A DNA stretch of 64,000 nucleotides. It comes from Bradyrhizobium sp. CCBAU 53338 (GTDB lineage: Bacteria; Pseudomonadota; Alphaproteobacteria; Rhizobiales; Xanthobacteraceae). Each line of letters begins with the position of its first letter. The stretch's first letter is position 1. The notes below the pieces were generated by a model, which made no database searches, had not been told where the DNA came from, and was given only the letters and a program-made list of their open reading frames with translations. A program made the translations under genes and the position numbers. The stretch spans positions 1,922,001-1,986,000 of the forward strand of contig NZ_CP030048.1 in the NCBI RefSeq assembly GCF_015291665.1, in the 5' to 3' direction. Positions 44,867-52,254 of the stretch are shown one piece after another.

Positions 44867-45244
44867 CTAGCGCAGTCCGGGCGTGAACACGTTGGGCTCG
44901 TACGGCCACGTGCGTTCCGAGAGCATTTCGACCTTCACTCCTGCCGTCGCCAAATCGGTCAAAACGAAGATGCGCAGTCCCACCGATTTCGCGAGACGAA
45001 CCTGATCCTGCACGATCAGGTGACCGAACGAACCGAACCGGGCCATCTCCAGAAGACGCTGCAGGCTTGGTCCGATCTCCATGCCGGAGGCTCCGTTGTC
45101 GACGAAAAGGTGGTGAACCTCGCGATCGAGCTCGGAAGCTCGAAATGCACAAGCCGCCACCTGGCGATCGATCTCCTCCGTGCTCTCATGGGCGACGCGC
45201 GCGTAGATGGCGCAGGAGTTCTGCGGGTCGTAGCTCAATGTCAT
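44867..45244 (-). CDS. Serine-recombinase catalytic domain lacking the catalytic serine
   Basis: 125 residues from ATG 45244. It aligns with the resolvase N-terminal domain: CAIYARVAHESTEEIDRQVA at the start, VDNGASGMEIGPSLQRLLEM in the middle, and HLIVQDQVRLAKS where active enzymes have the DRLSR-like helix. In active enzymes YARVS carries the nucleophile; here it reads YARVA. The DNA-binding domain is absent. It is therefore not a recombinase but may be a protein-interaction or regulatory derivative. It borders the TGTCCA-rich control region and leads the cargo operon. Confidence 0.65.
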   Translation of the reverse strand: MTLSYDPQNSCAIYARVAHESTEEIDRQVAACAFRASELDREVHHLFVDNGASGMEIGPSLQRLLEMARFGSFGHLIVQDQVRLAKSVGLRIFVLTDLATAGVKVEMLSERTWPYEPNVFTPGLR

Positions 45245-45367
45245 TTCCCTCTCTCGCTCACGATTGAAACCTGCGGGAATGACAAAACGCAACTCAAATC
45301 GATTCGGCGGAAATCGATTGATGTGGAGAGAGGTTGAACAAATTTTTTTGCTGAGCTGTTCATCGCA

Positions 45368-45930
45368 ATGTCCACTGCATCAGCATGCGTGTCCATCGGA
45401 CAGAACAGCGGACATCGAACTCATCGCTGAGTGGACAAGCACCACGCGATTTGACAGAGTCCACTGAGCGACGCATGGCGATACATTTGTCCATTAATGT
45501 CCACTCCCGTCCATTTGCAGCATGAAATGGTTCACCTAGTTTCGGGACTAACGATATCGGTAGTCCCGAAACCGGGTGAACCATAAGAGATTGTGCGGAG
45601 TGCGTTTTTCAAACTGATGGCACCCCTCGATTACGGCGGAGACCAAATTGGGAGCCTCAAACGCCGCCACGAACGTGCCGCGACCGCTCCACCGTCCTTG
45701 TCCAATGATGGCAGCTTGGCCGCTGAAGAATGGACATTGGTGGACATTGTGATCGGCTTCGAGCAGGCGCGGAGAGCCGATGTCCATTGCGGCAGTGGAC
45801 ACCAATAACCCTGCAAAACAAGCCGTTTTCGATGTCCACTCCCTTGCACGTTAACCATGTCCATTCGGAAATTATGGACACGGGGGCGGGTGGTTCCCAC
45901 ATATCTGCGAGGAGGACACACGAATGGACA
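45368..45930. repeat. Dispersed TGTCCA/TGGACA array between divergent genes
   Basis: Exact TGTCCA or its complement occurs at 45369, 45390, 45432, 45488, 45498, 45731, 45741, 45781, 45796, 45833, 45858, 45875 and 45925, in both orientations. Most fit the longer form WTGTCCAYT. Chance predicts well under one in this length. The array fills the region between the dead-recombinase operon and the gene at 45924 and flanks a large palindrome. It looks like a binding-site array for a replication, partition or regulatory protein. Confidence 0.7.
45527..45584. repeat. 58-bp near-perfect palindrome
   Basis: The left arm 45527-45550 and right arm 45561-45584 are inverted copies, identical at 22 of 24 positions; the two mismatches are TA versus CG next to each other. 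The 10-base centre contains CGATATCG, itself a palindrome. No T-run follows, so it is not a typical terminator. It lies inside the TGTCCA array and could be a recombination, partition or operator site. Confidence 0.75.
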
Positions 45931-46397
45931 ACGTGCGATCGCAGATCGAGAACCTGATTTCGAACTTGGACCACCGCATCGACATCCAGCAGGAGGCGTT
46001 GCGCCGTCACATCGACCAGAGCCTGGCCCGGCTGGCGGAGCTTCAGATGCAGCGCAAGCAATTCGCTCGCATGCTGGAGGATCTTCCCGTCACGCCGGAA
46101 AGCGAGACGCGCGTGACCGCCATGGCCGAGGCGCCGAAGGCCGAACAGCATCCGCCGGCGGCTCGGAACGATAGCCCGCGTCCTCCGGCTTCAACCTTCA
46201 TTCTCGATACGCTTCAGAAGGACGACAACAAGGGAGGCATCGCGGGGCCGCAGCTTCAGGCGCTGGCCAAGGAAGCCGGATACACTAAGGATGCTTTCGA
46301 CAAGGCTCGGACCCGGTTGCGGGACTCGCGCCGCATCGAGATGGTCGACGGCCTCTGGGCGATCGCTCGGCCGATGCCCATCGAGAAGGCGGCCTAG
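45924..46397 (+). CDS. Coiled-coil and winged-helix-like orphan protein
   Basis: 157 residues; GAGGAGG lies before the ATG. Residues 1-50 form an amphipathic coiled coil (ENLISNLDHRIDIQQEALRR, LARLAELQMQRKQF). Residues 95-150 look like a small winged helix (IAGPQLQALAKEAGYTKDAF, DKARTRLRDSRRIE). It would be a dimeric DNA-binding regulator. A decayed copy of its second half lies at 47095-47251. The promoter must lie in the TGTCCA array, so it could be its own regulator. Confidence 0.6.
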   Translation: MDNVRSQIENLISNLDHRIDIQQEALRRHIDQSLARLAELQMQRKQFARMLEDLPVTPESETRVTAMAEAPKAEQHPPAARNDSPRPPASTFILDTLQKDDNKGGIAGPQLQALAKEAGYTKDAFDKARTRLRDSRRIEMVDGLWAIARPMPIEKAA

Positions 46398-46701
46398 TCT
46401 CCCGTCGTGGAGCTTCGGTAGCGCGGGAGCCGAGTGCTGACCCAGGTGATAGCCGCGGGAGCCCTCTCGGCTTCGATCCGCGCGGAAATACGGAAGCAAG
46501 CGAGGAGACGATCATCGAAGGCGTCGCGGCATCGTGCAGATCATCGAAGGCGAACTGGTCGCACCCGGCGTCGGTGACCTCTTCACGGACGTGGTCGTAA
46601 ACAGAAACGTCTGAGCGTTTACGAGCTCATCCTTGATGCCATCTGGAAGATGTTGGATGATCGTGAGCGGGGCGTTCCCGAAGCAAGGAAAGAGAGGCCG
46701 C
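46398..46701. other. Intergenic stretch with possible gene debris
   Basis: Three hundred bases between two small plus-strand genes. From about 46533 to 46614 one frame reads MQIIEGELVAPGVGDLFTDV and ends VVNRNV-stop, which looks like the tail of a lost gene. The rest shows nothing beyond noise. Confidence 0.3.
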
Positions 46702-46875
46702 ATGCCGAAACGTGACAAGGAAGCATTGCATTGTCTGGTTACCGCCACCGCGAAAGGCATCCGCATTCAGTTGCCGAAGACCGACGATCTGTCGCCGCTC
46801 TATTCCCGTAAGCAAGTGAAAAACATCATTGCCGACCTCCAGTCGGCTCTCGACAACGATCTGTTCCTCGCTTGA
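46702..46875 (+). CDS. Small orphan protein with SRKQV-IIADLQ motif
   Basis: 57 residues; AAGGAAAGAGAGG precedes the ATG. It has a strand pair (LVTATAKGIRIQLPKTDDL) and a helix (YSRKQVKNIIADLQSALDND). A frameshifted relative with SRKQVRRIIADLQAALDED lies at 51679-51834 on the other strand, which supports this frame being real and mobile. Function unknown. Confidence 0.6.
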   Translation: MPKRDKEALHCLVTATAKGIRIQLPKTDDLSPLYSRKQVKNIIADLQSALDNDLFLA

Positions 46876-47094
46876 CGAGAGGCGCGCCTCCGTGGCGAGT
46901 TTCATGGAGACCGGGTTAGCCAGCGGCTGAACTCAAGCCGCAGCAATCCGTGCGCACGCTTGGTGACGTGCCCGGGGCAGGAAGATGGCCAAGCCGGCGC
47001 AATCCGCGGCGGGCGGTTCGCGCCGGTGCCGTAACCGCTGAAGCCTTTGGGCCTCGCTCTCTTGGAATATTGCAGAGGCGGAAGCGTGCCGGAT

Positions 47095-47251
47095 CGCGGG
47101 GCGTGGCTTCAGGCGCTGGCCAAGGAAGCCGGTTATACCAAGGACAGAACGCTTTTCGACAAGGCTCGGACCCGGTTGCGGGACTCGCGCCGCATCGAGG
47201 ATCGACGGCCTCTGGGCGATCGCTCGGCCGGTGCCCATCCGGAAGGTCGCC
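47095..47251 (+). pseudogene. Decayed partial duplicate of the 45924 gene
   Basis: About 155 bases are nearly identical to 46241-46393: the same LQALAKEAGYTKD ... FDKARTRLRDSRRIE text, with a small insertion (RT) and then a deletion after RRIE that shifts the frame so that WAIARP is read out of phase. Only the 3' half is present. A recent local duplication followed by decay. Confidence 0.65.
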
Positions 47252-47343
47252 GATCTTCATGCGTTCGAGACCTTGGTCTCTCGGGCGCAACTTTGACCAT
47301 GAGAGCCCTCGCTCGATGTTCAGCGGCGCGAACCGCTCAATCA

Positions 47344-48334
47344 TCAATCGTAAGCGACACCTGGACTTCGCAGCCCTGCGGCAGGGGCCTTCTTGTCCAT
47401 CGTGCCCTTCATCTGCGTCGCGAGCAGATTTATGATCCGGGTCCCGAGGCCGCTCTTCACCTCGGCGGGGCAGCCGACGCCTTCGTCGCTTACGGTGATG
47501 AGAATACGGTCCTCCGCGGCGCATACGTCGATCTCCACCACTCCCGGCCGGTGATCCGGGAATGCGTATTTGAAGCAGTTGGTCACGAGTTCGTTGACGA
47601 CCAGTCCGATCGAGGCTGCCTGGGGGCTTCTCATCTGGATGTCCTCGCATCGGATGCGGAGGTCAACGGGCCGCACTCCACGATGGTAGTCGGCGAGACT
47701 TCCGCACAAGGATTCGAGGTAAGGTCCCAGAGCTATCCGGCTGCCGTCCGAGGTATCCCTGAGCCGGTCTTGGACCTTCGCGATGACATCGACGCGGGCG
47801 ACCGCCGAGGCGATGGTCGGCTGCGCCGCGGGGGCGGTCTCGGAGCGCCTGCAGGCGGAGGATAGATACGAGGTGGCCAGGTCGTTCTTGGTTCGATGCG
47901 CGAGGCCCTGCAACATCACGTCGGCGTGCCGTTTGGCTTCGGCCAATTTTGGACAGTGGGGTCCGAAGGAGCTCGGTCACCGCCGCAATGCAGAGGCCGG
48001 TCAGCACGAAAAGGCGAGCGGAAAGATCGGGTCGATAGGGGGCTCGGGGAACAGAAAACCGGGGGTCAAGGCAACTCATGCTACCGTTGCAAGGATCCCG
48101 GATCCTCGATCGAGCAGAACAGCGGGAATGAACAGCAGAACCGGATACGGGTTGCCCATTCAGCACAATCCTTACAGGAACGCGATGCCGACGATGCCGA
48201 GAGAGAGTACCGATCCAAGCCGCAAGCTTCGATCGCGTCGTCAGAACCCGATGCAGGATATCTTCCATCGATGCTGATTTGCCGCCCAGACTCCGGCGCT
48301 CCTTGAACGACTGAATGTTTACGGAAACCGCCAC
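47344..48334 (-). pseudogene. Broken HWE-type (HisKA_2) histidine kinase
   Basis: The part 47344-47946 encodes the phosphotransfer helix (LQGLAHRTKNDLA, with His) and ATPase boxes (VVNELVTNCFKYAFPDH, VSDEGVGCPAEVKSGLGTRI). Upstream the homology jumps frames: FVLTGLCIAAVTELLRT in the frame of 47663-48334 and other pieces suggest a lost membrane-sensor half. No single start reaches the kinase domain. The short frame could still yield a soluble kinase core. Confidence 0.6.
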
Positions 48335-48508
48335 CGTAGAATCCCCGGCGGGCTATGATCTCCTTAGGCGCAAATACGCACGTTCGATAAGCGGAATCGC
48401 GCCGCGAAAAGGAATATTTTACGGTGTTCCGAGAAAGCCACGGCATTTTCCGTTCGAGAGATGATCTTTAAGCGGTGCCCCTCTACTGTGCCCGGCGGGA
48501 GAACGTCC

Positions 48509-49627
48509 ATGGTCCTTGTTGCCGCTACCGAGGCGCTGGTCTCGAGCGAAGAGGCTGACGATGTCAAACGCGTCCGTCAGCGCCGACGCATGTTCATCAT
48601 GGTCGGCTTGGCCTATCTCTTCGACGTACCGATACTCTTGCTGTACTGCCTGACGGGAGGGATAACGGTCTCATTGCCCGCGATGTATTGCCTCGCCGGA
48701 GTTTCGTTGACCCTGGTAGCCTTGGTTCTATCGGAACTGCGCCTGAGCGACAGGCTCCGCGATCACTATATGACCGCTCAGCTAAGCATCGGAAACATCG
48801 CCATCCAACTGACGGCGGCTTACGTGGCGCCGGAGATCGGCTTCTTTTTCATATCAACCATTTTCTTCGTGGTTGGCTACGGCTGCCTGCGCATGACTGG
48901 AAGGCAGACGGGTTTAGTATGGACTTTCGCCGCAGTCGGGTCCGTATACCTCTTCATGCTCAGCGGCAAGCACATCGCATTGCCCATGGATACGCCGGCG
49001 GAACGCAGTCTCGCACTTTTGTGTTTCCTGACCACGTTGGCGCGCTGCGCCATCGTCGGGCTCTACGGCAGTTCCTTGCGCGAGATGCTCTACAAAAAGA
49101 GCAACGAACTGGAAAGTGCGCACGCTCGCATCGAGCAGCTTGCTCAAACCGACGAGCTCACGGGAGTGCTGAACCGGCGGTACATCATGAGATCGGTGAA
49201 CGAGGAGCTGCTGCGCGCGCAAAGGAAGCCGGCGCCCTGCAGCGTGGCGATCATCGATCTGGATCTGTTCAAGGGGATCAACGACACGTTCGGTCATCCG
49301 GTCGGGGACGAAGTGCTTCGATCGTTCGCAATCGCTGTGTCCGCTAACATCCGGAGCGTCGACAGGCTGGGACGGTATGGCGGCGAGGAGTTCCTGCTCG
49401 TTCTTCCGGAGACGCCGAGGGATCAGGCCATCGCGATCGTCGATCGGCTTAGACAGATCGTGGGAAACCTGAACTGGGATGCCATTTCGAATGGTCTCAA
49501 GGTGACCATGTCGGCGGGTGTTGCCCAAGTCAGGCAGAACGAGGCTCCGGAGGACATCCTCGCGAGATCGGATGCGGCGCTGTACCGGTCCAAGGACGCC
49601 GGTCGCAACCGAGTTACCGGCGGCTAG
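48509..49627 (+). CDS. Membrane diguanylate cyclase
   Basis: 372 residues from ATG 48509 (GGGAG seven bases upstream). Six hydrophobic segments fill residues 30-200 (for example MFIMVGLAYLFDVPILLLYC and FFFISTIFFVVGYGCL). The GGDEF domain spans about 210-372: TDELTGVLNRRY, DLDLFKGINDTFGHPVGDEV and the active-site loop YGGEEF. RSVD five residues before that loop is an inhibitory I-site, so c-di-GMP product inhibition is expected. It makes c-di-GMP at the membrane. The upstream ATG at 48461 lacks a spaced ribosome binding site. Confidence 0.9.
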   Translation: MVLVAATEALVSSEEADDVKRVRQRRRMFIMVGLAYLFDVPILLLYCLTGGITVSLPAMYCLAGVSLTLVALVLSELRLSDRLRDHYMTAQLSIGNIAIQLTAAYVAPEIGFFFISTIFFVVGYGCLRMTGRQTGLVWTFAAVGSVYLFMLSGKHIALPMDTPAERSLALLCFLTTLARCAIVGLYGSSLREMLYKKSNELESAHARIEQLAQTDELTGVLNRRYIMRSVNEELLRAQRKPAPCSVAIIDLDLFKGINDTFGHPVGDEVLRSFAIAVSANIRSVDRLGRYGGEEFLLVLPETPRDQAIAIVDRLRQIVGNLNWDAISNGLKVTMSAGVAQVRQNEAPEDILARSDAALYRSKDAGRNRVTGG

Positions 49628-49676
49628 GTGCTTTGGATGCTGGCAGAACCTTCGATGAGTACCGTATATTGCTCGG

Positions 49677-51281
49677 ATGATCCGGATAGACCGAAAGACT
49701 GAGACTGACCTCCGAGAGGCCGTCCGCCTCGCGACTACCTATGCGGCGGACTCGTTCCGGGCCGAAAGCATCGAGGAATTCGACAAGATTCCTCGGGAGC
49801 ATTTTGTCGCAAGATGTCACGAGGGTTTCAGCCTCGCGCAGGACGTCATTCTCAAAAATCTTCTGCCGCTCGAAGAGAAATTGAAGGCACTGCGCGGTGA
49901 CATCGCAAAGCAATCCAAAGGAATGAAAAAGCGCGAAATTCAGCGCGACGAAGTCCTGCAGAAGCTCAATGCGGAGGAGGCAAGGCTCGTATGGATCTCG
50001 AACGCCTTTCGCCGGGTCGCCGACGCGATGGCTTGGCAGATACTGGGGATGAACAAGGTCCTCATGCGGAGCACGCACACGGGCGGCGCCGGGCGAGGCT
50101 ACCTGAGCGATACGAACATCGCTTCGGCGATCGACGCCATCGCGCAGCTCCGCAAGCCGGGTGAATTCTATCTGATCACCGATCTTACTCTGAGCCTCGG
50201 CGCCGGCGCGGGCGATCTGCTCCAAGTACGGCCGGATCAATCGTGCGGGTTCGTGGAGCTGAAGACTGGCGTCCAAAACGCGCGGATCTTCGATTTCATT
50301 CATGGCTTTGCCGATCAAGTCGAGGCGCAACAGGAAAAGATCGCGAAGGGAGAGGGACCTCGATCCCCCGAGGAATGTTCGCTGCACCAGTACATGGATG
50401 CGAACATCGACCTCATGACAGAAAAGGGAAAGCGAAAGCAGATCGACCGGATCTTTCGGCAAATGGAGAGGTCGCTTCAGGTTCTAGATTACGAGCGAAC
50501 CGGTTTCGCGCGGGACAAGTCTTCCGCGAAGGATGGAATGCGGGTCGAGAGATTTGCTCACGTTCCCGAAACGACCGAAAAATATGCGTTCAAGGAAATC
50601 GGGAGAGCCCTCAGCGGAACTGCGGAGCAGCCGCCCTACTTCTCGTTCCTGCACTATGGACGGGTCCTGACCATACTGGTCTCGGACAATCTGAAGTCTT
50701 CGACCTTTGCGAGGAGCCTGTCCCCCTTCGTGCGGACAATGAACGCGCGTCACATGATCTATCACCAGATCAACGACAATCTTCCAGACTGTGGACACGG
50801 CAAGGGCCCGAAGGAGGGAGCGCAGGAATTCATCACATATTCCAGGCTCTTCGTCCTCGATTGGGCCACTCAGGTGCTTTGCGACGGCTCGCTTATCCCT
50901 CCTTTTCTGATGGGATTTGGTTCCGACCTCATTTTCGACGTCATCTGCGGCCGGAAGAGTATTTTCGTGCACTTCGACCGGGTGGCGTTTGCGGAATTCG
51001 TGACTGAGGCTGCTGACGGAAAATTCAGTGTCGTGCCGGTCAAGCACGTCGACGGCGAGTGGGCTGGTCTCAAGATCAAAATTGCGCAACGACCAGGGCG
51101 GAAAGGCGATTGGACGATCGGATGGGGCTTGATACTCCGCATGTTGATCGAATTTCAGGATCCGGAGACCCTGCGCCGGCATCTCGTCGAGATGATGACG
51201 GAGCGGGAAGGACGGGACGAGACGTCGCTCCGACCGACCGATGCCGTCGAAACGGATCCCGGTCGGAATCGCGAGACTTAG
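49677..51281 (+). CDS. Hypothetical protein with PD-(D/E)xK-like motif
   Basis: 534 residues. The N-terminal 110 residues are a coiled coil (LLPLEEKLKALRGDIAKQSK). Around residues 170-195, LSLGAGAGDLLQV followed by SCGFVELKTG gives the acidic residue, strand and ExK order of a restriction-type nuclease. Residues 290-480 are mixed (FSFLHYGRVLTILVSDNLKS, FLMGFGSDLIFDV). No known family was recognised. It starts 49 bases after the cyclase gene but is probably an independent accessory gene. A nuclease function in defence is inference. Confidence 0.6.
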   Translation: MIRIDRKTETDLREAVRLATTYAADSFRAESIEEFDKIPREHFVARCHEGFSLAQDVILKNLLPLEEKLKALRGDIAKQSKGMKKREIQRDEVLQKLNAEEARLVWISNAFRRVADAMAWQILGMNKVLMRSTHTGGAGRGYLSDTNIASAIDAIAQLRKPGEFYLITDLTLSLGAGAGDLLQVRPDQSCGFVELKTGVQNARIFDFIHGFADQVEAQQEKIAKGEGPRSPEECSLHQYMDANIDLMTEKGKRKQIDRIFRQMERSLQVLDYERTGFARDKSSAKDGMRVERFAHVPETTEKYAFKEIGRALSGTAEQPPYFSFLHYGRVLTILVSDNLKSSTFARSLSPFVRTMNARHMIYHQINDNLPDCGHGKGPKEGAQEFITYSRLFVLDWATQVLCDGSLIPPFLMGFGSDLIFDVICGRKSIFVHFDRVAFAEFVTEAADGKFSVVPVKHVDGEWAGLKIKIAQRPGRKGDWTIGWGLILRMLIEFQDPETLRRHLVEMMTEREGRDETSLRPTDAVETDPGRNRET

Positions 51282-51427
51282 CCCTATCGTTGCGGGCCTC
51301 GACGGAGGAGGAACGCTTTACAAGATGCCAATCACCGACCCTTAAGGGGTCGGTTGAAGCGCGAGCTCGCCGGTGGAGTCTCGGCGCTGGCGGCTTTTCT
51401 CGGAGAGGCATGGGTTGCCATTCGGCC

Positions 51428-51640
51428 TCAAGCGGTCGCCTGATATCGGGTGGAGAAGACGCTGTCGGGACGATCGAGGCCGTAGTGCTCGCGCAGCGTC
51501 GAACCGGCGTAGTCGTGGCGGAATAGACCAGGCTTGCGGAGTATCGGCACGACCTGCTCGGCGAACAGATCGAAGCCTTCGGGCAGCTACGGCGGGCGCA
51601 CCATGAGAGGAGTCGCTCGGACATCTGCCCGAATAATCCG
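51428..51640 (-). pseudogene. 3' fragment of a flavin-dependent (LLM/NtaA-type) monooxygenase
   Basis: Reading to the TGA at 51428-51430, the frame gives LPEGFDLFAEQVVPILRKPG, then YAGSTLREHYGLDRP, the characteristic end of NtaA/SnaA/DszA-type monooxygenases. Just before LPEGF, the expected Tyr codon is TAG (51587-51589), preceded by MVRPP in the same frame. So a nonsense mutation sits in a 5'-truncated gene. Confidence 0.65.
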
Positions 51641-51678
51641 GCCCATAGGCGATGTCGTCGAGCTGACAACGAGGTATT

Positions 51679-51834
51679 TCAGGGCGCGAACCGGTCTTCG
51701 TCGAGCGCAGCCTGGAGATCGGCGATGATGCGTCGCACCTGCTTGCGCGAATAGCCACGCTCTCGGGCAACTGGATAGAGATGCCCCTCGCCGTGACGAC
51801 GATCAGAGCGTGCGACTTGCTTACGTTTTGCCAT
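51679..51834 (-). pseudogene. Frameshifted paralogue of the 46702 gene
   Basis: From ATG 51834 the text starts MAKRKQ. The middle is homologous only in the neighbouring frame (KSHALIVVTARGISIQLPES, compare LVTATAKGIRIQLPKT). It then returns to the first frame for YSRKQVRRIIADLQAALDED. Two compensating indels explain this. A 51-residue altered protein could still be made. Confidence 0.55.
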
Positions 51835-51926
51835 GCTGCCTCTTGGTTTGGCTGTTTTTGTACGATGATGTTCCATTGCATTGAAGCCCACTGGACGCGT
51901 CCTGGAAGTCGTCCGAAGAGCCTTCG

Positions 51927-52133
51927 TCACCAGTCGATCGAGGCCACCATCTTGAGCGCACGGTCGATTTCGGCGACGTCCACGGTATAATCGTCGGCAA
52001 TGTCGATATGCGCGCCGCTATCGTCCCTGCCATTGTGCACGGCAATCGCAATCCAGCCCGGGCCTGCATTCAGATCCATCCAGCGATTGGCCTGACGGAT
52101 GCGCATTGCCGCCTGCTTCAAAGTCACTCGCAT
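51927..52133 (-). CDS. Small hypothetical protein
   Basis: 68 residues; AGGAGGAG lies 9-10 bases before the ATG. The sequence (RVTLKQAAMRIRQANRWMDL, then WIAIAVHNGRDD and IDIADDYTVDVAEID) is a small alpha/beta protein. Unknown function. It lies just downstream of the large recombinase gene in the same direction and upstream of the pseudogene above. Confidence 0.55.
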   Translation of the reverse strand: MRVTLKQAAMRIRQANRWMDLNAGPGWIAIAVHNGRDDSGAHIDIADDYTVDVAEIDRALKMVASIDW

Positions 52134-52254
52134 TTATCGCTTCTCCTCCTATCTAATCGTCGCACTGCACGCGCGCGCGCTCTCAAGCTTCGCTCAGTTC
52201 CCGGGATTATCCGGAGCGCCAGCGTGGAGGTCGTTGTCTGGTCGGGGTGCACGA

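Noticed and set aside
45527..45584. Rho-independent terminator
   Set aside because: The stem is unusually long, no T-run follows on either side, and it lies in a promoter region of divergent genes.
45368..45930. CRISPR array
   Set aside because: The repeats are short hexamers in both orientations at irregular spacing, not long direct repeats with spacers.
47047..47865. 272-residue plus-strand frame over the duplicated segment
   Set aside because: It joins the decayed duplicate to antisense of the broken kinase; the composition changes abruptly and no start signal is seen.
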